Source of the DNA: Centrapalus pauciflorus
Lineage: Eukaryota; Streptophyta; Magnoliopsida; Asterales; Asteraceae
Assembly (NCBI GenBank): GCA_020465985.1
Contig: JAANYP010000811.1
Location: 972,001 to 1,036,000 of the forward strand
Direction of reading: 5' to 3'
DNA: 64,000 nt
Shown here piece by piece: positions 57,001 through 64,000 of the stretch (positions are counted from its first letter, which is position 1; each line of letters starts with the position of its first letter). Below the pieces are notes generated by a model that worked only from the letters and a program-made list of their open reading frames with translations, made no database searches and was not told where the DNA came from. The position numbers were made by a program, and so were the translations under genes.

Positions 57001-57769
57001 CGGGTTTCAGTCTGAAAAAACTTAATTTTTTACTAATGAAACAACCATATATTTATAATGAAAATTTTAGTTTAATAATAATATAAAAAATTTCATCCGG
57101 TAAATTTAATATTAAAATTATTTTCTAGTCATTAATTATTAAACAAACTATTATAAAACTGGACTCTAAATATATAGGATTATATATATATATATACATA
57201 TATACATATATACATATATATATACATATACATACATACATATATGTATATATATAATCTTATCGTTAACACAAAATATACACAATTAATTACATCGGAT
57301 AACAAGTTATAACTCATATACTAGATTAAATATAAAAATTTAAAAAAAGTAAACTAAATAAACAATAGTTATTAAACAGATGCAGACTTGAAAAAAATTT
57401 GAAACTAATGTATTAGAAAACAAAAAATATATACGAAATTAAAAAACAAAATGCGATACAACTATAAAATTCATAAAGTAAAGAAAAAACGTAATATGTA
57501 ATCAGTTAATTGTATATAGATTATTGTATAAAAAAATATAATAAGACAATACGATTTGATTACAAACGAGCAAAAACATAATATAATTTTTTTATTTTTA
57601 TTTTTATTGTTAATTTGAAGAATTTATTTAGTAAACTTTAAAAAAATAACTTATATAAAATTAGTAAAAGAGATATGATATTTCAATTTAAGTTGGATAA
57701 ATATGATATTTTGAAGTTTAATTGAAAGAAGAAATGAGTAGGGGTATAATGGTCATTAATTAATAAGCA
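57001..57769. other. AT-rich sequence with TA/CA microsatellite
   Basis: Very AT-rich. TATATATACA-type repeats lie at about 57182-57258. No frame or recognisable element. Confidence 0.6.
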
Positions 57770-57985
57770 ATATTAGTTATGAATTTTAAATGTTATAAAA
57801 ATAATTAAATTAATGAATTTGGGTATATATGATATTATTGATGTTAAAGAAGGATATATATGATATTAATAATTAAAATTGGGTATATATGATATTATGA
57901 TGTTTAGGAGGGGTATATATGATATTAAAATTTTAGGTTGGGTATATATGATATTATGAAGTTTTAGAAGGGTATATATGAAATT
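57770..57985. repeat. Minisatellite of GGGTATATATGATATTA units
   Basis: Six or more copies of GGRTATATATGATATTA with spacers of roughly 15-25 bases, ending where gypsy LTR sequence begins. Confidence 0.88.
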
Positions 57986-57989
57986 CTCC

Positions 57990-58667
57990 CTATTTTTGAT
58001 ATGTATTACACATGTGTTTATGTGGATCCATCAGCCCTCATACATTGAACCGTTAATTACATTTTTTTGTAAGCGTGAATATATTGTGGATAGATCTATC
58101 AGGAGTCATGTCCCCCATTCGGGTTAGTTTTACCGGCTAACAGTGGAATGCATATATATTTAACACGCGATATTATAGTCGGGGATACTGCACAGGGCAA
58201 ACTCATTTAATTAAGCTTCGGTTACATGATTACTTTTTTAATACATACATGAAATTTATGCTTTATAAATTCAACCCATCTGTTAATGTCCATACAATTG
58301 GTCTTTTCGCGTTAACCTATGAACTCACCAACAATTTGTTGACGTATTTTAACATGTATTTTCAGGTAATTAAGACATGCACATTGATCGGTAGCAACCT
58401 GAGGCTTCCGAATATTTTGGAGTCGCAATATTTTCATCAACCAATAGAGATTTATTTGCATTATTATAAACCTTTTAATCATGTATTCAAATCTCTGTAT
58501 TTTTGCGAACTTTTTACATTTCATGTTGGTTTGTAAAACATTCCTTATTTTAAAGTTAAATCGATGTATTTTCTGAAAACGTCCATATAGTGGTCGTTCG
58601 TTATGATTATGGTTACGCTTCCGCACTCGTCACACCTCACTGCGAATCGGGGTAGCAGGGTGTGACA
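57990..58667 (+). repeat. Gypsy LTR fragment (third copy)
   Basis: Matches the last ~660 bp of the LTR at 12103-14571, ending GGGTGTGACA at 58667. The first 1.8 kb of the LTR is missing and no primer site follows. Substitutions are more numerous than between the two LTRs of the first element. Confidence 0.9.
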
Positions 58668-60239
58668 ATAAGAAACCTACTTGCGTTGAAGCACAGGTTT
58701 TGATATGAAGTAATCAAGAGCCTATTATCTGCAAAAATTTAAGATGTCTTTGGTATCCAAAACAGATTTGGATACAGACTTGTTAGTACTTTTGGGTACC
58801 CATTTCAAAACGGGTTTTGGTACCCACTTAAACTGGGGTTTAGATACCTAATGCAGATTATAACAATCAGCTTCTCTTTGAAAAGCAGAAAACAAATTTC
58901 TTTGAGTATTTGAAAATTGAATATCTGAATTTCTAAAGAAACTTGAGTTTGAATGTTCAAACTTTTTCAAACTCTTCTTTATGAAAAATTGTCCGGTTCT
59001 AGCCTGTTTCATGTAATACTTGGTGTTTTTCTGAGAAATTCTTTTCTTTGAAGAATGACTAGTATTGCCAGAAACTTTAGGACAATTTGATTTTGAAGAT
59101 TCGCCAGTGTAAATCTTTACCGGAAATTGTTCAACAACTTTATCTTTGCCTCTATGTATCTTTAACAGATACTTAAGTTTAAGATCGGAAGAAGAATCCA
59201 ATTTAGAAAATTCAGTTGGATTCTTTTCACTTTCTGTAGATAAATCAGAATGATCAACTTTTGATTTTAAACAAACTGAAGGAATCTCAACCTTTGATTC
59301 TTTTGAAGAACGAGAATCACTAATTTGTTTCGTAAGATGAAATATCTAATCTTCTAAACCTTTGATAATGACCAAATAAGAATTTCTGTCATTATAAATG
59401 ATTGGAAATCAGTTTTAAAAGATTGTTCTTTTATTAAGAACATCTTTCTTTCATCTTCAAACAACTTAGATTTTGTTTTAAATTCTTATTCTTTCAGTAA
59501 GAACTCATGTTTTTCCTTCTCAAGAGAATCTTTAGTTAAAGATAACTCTTTTTCAAGAGCAAAAAATTCTTCAGATTTGTTTAAAACATAATTTTGATCA
59601 GTATGATTTATATTGGAAAGTGTTTCTTCAAGATCTTTAACTTTCTTATACAGTTCAGATCTTTCAGGCAAAAGATATTTCATATGAGTTGTAGTATGAA
59701 GATTCTCTCATTTCAACTCATCAAGTTCTTTATTTAATTCAGATATTTTCAATTTAAGAGCACACTTCTCAGAATTTTGTTTTTCTTTTAAGCTCAAAAT
59801 TTCTTCCTTCAGTAACAATACATCACGTAAAGCCAAAGCTTTATCTGTATTTATCTGAACAAGAATGTCATAATTGTTCTTACGAATCTTTTCAGATTCA
59901 GTAAGTTTTTCAATCAGCTCAGACTTTGAAAAATGTTCATATGCCATTTTGAATTGCTTGAATTGAATCTTCCAAGATCTTTTATGGAAAATTGAGTGAA
60001 TTCTGAGAAATTTTGAAAACAATATCTGTAATTGATAACTTGTGAAAAATCAGCTCTTAATTGACTTTTTGACGTTGAAATTTCAGTTTTTCTACAGAAA
60101 ATTGCCCGTAACTTTTTTCTGGAGTGGATTGGGCCTTGAAAATTTACCATAACTCTTTTCTAGAAATGTAGATCTCAATTCAAGCTCGATTTGACGTATT
60201 GTAGGCCTTCTAACGATGTTCCAGTTAAAAGTTATGCTC

Positions 60240-60625
60240 AATTTAAGCAACTAATATTATTCAGTCATGCTCGAATGATAAAAGAATGAAACTCGAATGG
60301 TTATGAATGAAACTCGGATTATTAAGACTTAAACTCGAATGTTTAATGATCAATCTTGATTGAAGCTTAATAAAACTCGATTGAAGAAGGTTCAAACTCA
60401 ATGAACCAAGTATGAAACTCAAATGAATAACAAACTTTCTTGGTAACTCTATAACAAACTCGATAGACAAAAGGATCAAACTCGATATTCAAAGGATCAA
60501 ACTCGGTCAATAAGTGATGAAACTCGATCAAAGCTTAATAAAACTCGATTAAAGCATAAAAAAACTCGAATAAATCTTTGATCAAACTCGATTGACTTCT
60601 TTATAAAACTCGATTGAAACTATGA
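60240..60625 (-). repeat. AAACTCGAT-word array in the leader
   Basis: About 15 copies of AAACTCGA(T/A) or close (minus strand TCGAGTTT), spaced irregularly at 15-35 bases, in otherwise AT-rich leader. Confidence 0.8.
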
Positions 60626-61036
60626 ACTTAGTTTTGACCGACTTTCATCATTTTTCAACAAAAACAAGTTCAGATTCAAATTTTTTTTAACAAAAATTCA
60701 TGAATTGACCTCAAAATTATATTGAAGATTCGTTTTAAAAAGACACTTTGTCCAATTTCAGATTAAAAACTCCAAAAAATACAAAAAACGTGAAGAACAC
60801 AAAAGTTTTTCAAAATCAGTAAAATTCAAATTACTTTCTGTGTGTTTGGAATTAGAATCTGAAACTTATATCAATGAATTCGAATTTAAAAATGTCACCT
60901 TCGATCCAATTATCACTTCATTTCATCCACAGAATCAAAAACCTCAATTAATTTTCTGTTTTCGAAAAAAAAATGATGTAACAATGTTCGAAAAATGATT
61001 TTTCAGATTCAAAATTCACTCAGATTTTTCCATATT

Positions 61037-61048
61037 TGGCTCTGATAC
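61037..61048 (-). other. Primer-binding site of element D
   Basis: Minus-strand GTATCAGAGCCA directly follows the LTR end at 61049. Confidence 0.88.
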
Positions 61049-61391
61049 TGTAATATGTATTCCCGTATATATTTCAGCACCTTTAATGTTTCTTATCAAT
61101 CACAAGAAGAATCAATGCTCAATAATTGTGAAATGATGAAGAAAGACAAAGAGAATGTTGAGAGAGAAGACAAAAATGGCGGCTGTATATAATTCTCAAA
61201 TGTCAACTATATTTCATAAAGAAACCCTAGGAGCCTATTTCTAGGCTCCTTTAATTAAGAATTACATAATGGCAACTTTGGCCCCTTGACTATTACAAAG
61301 AAATAAACTACAAGGAAATAATAACAAGACTAAATACTAAGATAATAATTATTACAAAACAACTCCTATGATCGAAATAAAATGTCTAACA
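61049..61391 (-). repeat. LTR shared by two tandem elements (PPT-LTR-PBS)
   Basis: Minus strand TGTTAGACA to CATATTACA, 343 bp. A polypurine tract (AAAATGGGGAGAT) abuts on its upstream side and a primer site on its downstream side, so it serves as 3' LTR for the element to the right and 5' LTR for the one to the left. Confidence 0.85.
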
Positions 61392-61407
61392 ATCTCCCCA
61401 TTTTCGA

Positions 61408-63988
61408 TCATTTAGGAGGTCCTGGAACTCTGGCGTGGTCCGTTGATTCTCGGAGTCCAAGGATGACGTCGAAGCGTCTAGTCACTTGTCTCGTATGAAG
61501 CCGTTCGTTTAGGAAGTCTATGCCGCTGAGTGTATCCTGTATCTCCTTTGGTGTGCATCTTTGTTCAGGATCTGGTTGAGCGTCATAATCTTGTACTTTC
61601 TGTGTAAGAGCAGCTCGAACCAATCGAAGTGTACCATCGGAGTAACAAGGAAGATCCTCAAAGCGCATATACCTTTTGTATCCCTTGTAGTTGACAAAAA
61701 TGACACCCGGATCTCCAGTGAGTACAACTTTGTAGGCCGGGTGGTGGGCAAGAAGAAGGCTGTCCTGTTCCGGTGCTCGTAGGCCCACCTTAACCATCGC
61801 GCTCTCGATCGCCATCTGGAAGTCTCTTAGGCACATTATGATCGAGCGGCGTTTCATGCTTCGTACCAGGTCACCTACAGCTGTCATGTGGGTTAGACGT
61901 TTCCTGATGCTATTTTTAAACTGTTGTGAAGGAACTCAACGTCATCCGCACTTATGAAGTCCAGGTCATTTTCAAATATGTCATCTCCCGTGCCATCTTC
62001 TCTTTCTACTTGGTAGGAGGGATAGTAGACTTTGGCTCTTTTGCACATTGTTATTGTTTTGAGCTTCTTAATCTTCGATTTTGACACCTTTGACCTTCTT
62101 TCCCGGAGCATCAGTTGGTAGTATTCGGCCTGTTCAGCTTTGGAGACATTTGTAAGTTCCATGAGTAGGCGTCGGCTGAAGGATCCAGGCTTCTTTCTGA
62201 ATACCATCTTAAATCTTTCTTCAAGATAAAGGTTCTGAAACTGCTCCGGGGGAAACTTCTGCATAAATTCTTTAAGGCCTTGAACGGGGGGTTCTTCGAT
62301 TTCGTCCTTTTTGGCTTCAAGAAGTTTTATGATAGCCCCCCGCCGTTCTTGTCGCATTTTGTCTTTTTCTTCCTGAGGCAGAGTTTGAACCTTTCTTTTT
62401 GTATAATGGTCCACCCAGAAGATGTCATCTTTTCTATAAACACCCGGACCTTCCGGAGTTTCATCAAAGCAGTTGTCCCTTTTAGTTTGGGAAGGCCCTG
62501 GATGTTCGGTTTGTTCGACTGGAGGAGGGCTTGGGGATCTTGGAGGGCTAAGGACAATATGAGATTCTTTTTGTGACTGGGGAGCTTGGATTGATGAAAG
62601 GATTTCTTCTTGATGGGCTCGTGGAGGTGAGTTCAGGAAGTCAAAGGAAGAGGATGAAGATTTTTTCGTTGGAGATTCAGGCTCAGGCTTAGGAGTAAGT
62701 AAGGGTTCGTTGTCGTCGCTATCGGAATCTGAATCAGAAACCAAGATGATTTCAACTTTCTCGTGAGCTTCCTCAAATTCTACCATAGCTGTCATCGGAT
62801 CCAGTGGAGCTGGACCCTCGACCATGGGCTCGTCTTCTATTGAGAGATATTCCTGAGCGTCCTTTCCCTGTTCCCCTGACCCCTTGAATTCTGACCCCTC
62901 AGCGGTCTCTGCTCCCCCTATATACATGACGGGTTCCTCATGTTGAACCTTTCGCCTTTTTTCCCCCTCATGACGATCAGGGTCGTCCTGATCGTCATGT
63001 TTTCTCTTTGGTGCCTCTGATTGAGGGCGGCACTGAAGTTCTATAACCGCTGACTCTAGGCGATCCATTCTTGAATTTAGTTGTTCTTGGACTTGCAGGA
63101 TAAGACGGTTAAGTGCATCTATCTTGTCCGACAGCTCAGAAATCTGATGTTGAACTGAATGGGAACCTGGTGGGGGGCCAGCTTCGGAAGCGACACCCTT
63201 ACCCTTGATTAGTGAGAGTAGGGCGGTGTGACGTTCCTCGGCGGCTTCCCTTTGGGCGTCCAGGTCAGCCCGGGTAATCACGCCGGCAGCACGTAAAGCT
63301 GCCGTTAACATCTCCAGGTTTATTGGGAGATGGACGGAAGTGGATGGCGTTGATGGAGCCACTTCCGGTCTTCCTTCCGTCATCTCTGGCTCCTGAAGAG
63401 GATGCTCAGATCCGGAAGTTTGAGGAGCTGCCACGAAGGCAGCTCTTGGGGATGCCACGAAGGCATCGTGCGGTGTCTGTGTTTGGGGGAGGGAAGTGTG
63501 ATGGAATGAAGTGCGGTCACCTGGGGAGGAGTGTGACCTCTTTCAACACCGCCACTCTCCGAATGAGAGGGCGATGGAGTATGTGCTTGAACCCCGTGAA
63601 ATGAAGTGGTTTCCCTTTGAGGGGAAACCAAGTGGGTGGTGGTGGTTAATTCGACCGTTGGACGGACGCTCTTATCGAGAGGAGTCCGGCTTATAGGGCT
63701 AAGTTCACCCTCAGATTGTACCTCTCTCGCTCTCACGAGAAAGACAGTTCTTTCTGAATCTGCTGTCTCTGCCGTCTCACCTCCTGCTTCCTCCCTTACT
63801 AACCCAGGCACCCCCTCACCCATACCCAGAGAATGTTGCTGAATGTCCACCTGATCTCCCTCATGCTCACTCATAGTTTCCTCACCTTCGGATTGGTTAG
63901 TCTCAGACGGTTCTGACTGAGACTCATCCGGATAACTCTCCTGAATATAAGCCCTAACCCACTCCATTCCCCTTGACCGCATTAACAA
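61408..63988 (-). pseudogene. Large accessory ORF, three overlapping frames, continuing past the window
   Basis: Minus-strand frames 63988-63380 (acidic, Ser/Pro-rich), 63458-61893 (521 codons) and 61887-61408. The middle one has a coiled coil (ISELSDKIDALNRLILQVQE, residues ~110-140), KRKHDDQDD, an acidic SDSDSDSDD stretch, EEKDKMRQERRGAIIKLLEA and YYPSYQVEREDG. The last has LRDFQMAIESAMVKVGLRAPE, VIFVNYKGYKRYMRFEDL and YSDGTLRLVRAAL. Two frame changes break it; otherwise it is the best-preserved accessory gene here. It ends 16 bases from the LTR, the ORF3 position. Confidence 0.75.
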
Positions 63989-64000
63989 GGACAGAGGTAT

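Larger units (their letters stand above)
58668..61048 (-). pseudogene. Leader and Gag C-terminal part of Sirevirus-like element D
   Basis: Minus strand after the LTR at 61049-61391: primer site, a leader (61036-59948), then ATG at 59947 with coiled coil (HFSKSELIEKLTESEKIRK, LLLKEEILSLKEKQ), more heptads to 59486, and basic stretches to 58848. The end reads KWVPK twice near 58770-58830, a Gag-Pol linker signature. Canonical Gag capsid and zinc knuckle are absent between leader and coil. The sequence stops at the gypsy LTR fragment. Confidence 0.65.

Noticed and set aside
1..64000. Plant pararetrovirus or other virus integration
   Set aside because: All RT-bearing segments have LTRs, integrase and gypsy or copia domain order; no movement-protein or virus-type gene order was seen.

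Overview
This window is transposon-dense nuclear DNA from a flowering plant, most likely a eudicot. The evidence is plant Ty3/gypsy, Ty1/copia and CACTA (En/Spm) elements, initiator-Met tRNA primer sites (TGGTATCAGAGCC), plant-style introns and AT-rich spacers. The accessory ORFs resemble, from memory, predicted proteins common in asterid (especially Asteraceae) annotations; I cannot fix the species. I see no intact host gene.

Layout. (1) 1-14571: a decayed Ty3/gypsy element (5' LTR cut by the window start, 3' LTR 12103-14571). Its RNase H region is split by a young minus-strand copia element (4172-10643) with identical 470-bp LTRs, a perfect CATCG target duplication, an open pol and a frameshifted gag. 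(2) 14572-49472: a CACTA-type domain. It holds a minus-strand Transposase_24-like pseudogene cut by the gypsy LTR, a 420-bp tandem array with an internally deleted copia element inserted (17037-24692, duplication CATAT), a captured two-exon F-box fragment, a 153-bp array, an accessory ORF (27349-30143), a TNP2 transposase pseudogene (30679-47168) and a 300-bp array. TNP2 is interrupted by a 13-kb Sirevirus-like copia element (31823-44899, duplication CCCGG). (3) 49473-64000: a pile-up of mostly minus-strand Sirevirus-like 3' ends, each with LTR, polypurine tract and accessory ORF, plus a GC-rich LTR, a 635-bp tandem duplication, a minisatellite and a gypsy LTR fragment (57990-58667). It ends in a PPT-LTR-PBS junction (61049-61391) and a large accessory ORF running off the window.

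Most notable signals. First, four consecutive stem-loops in the 5' leader of the young copia element have different stems but a shared loop core, and every non-Watson-Crick pair is a G-U wobble only on the sense strand. Second, the internally deleted copia element has two hairpins with near-identical 22-nt loops on unrelated stems. Third, an accessory protein family is shared between a CACTA transposon and several Sirevirus-like elements. Fourth, the Sirevirus-like element carries a nested LTR palindrome, GTAA tetraloop repeats, and splice-acceptor-like sites before pol and before ORF3.
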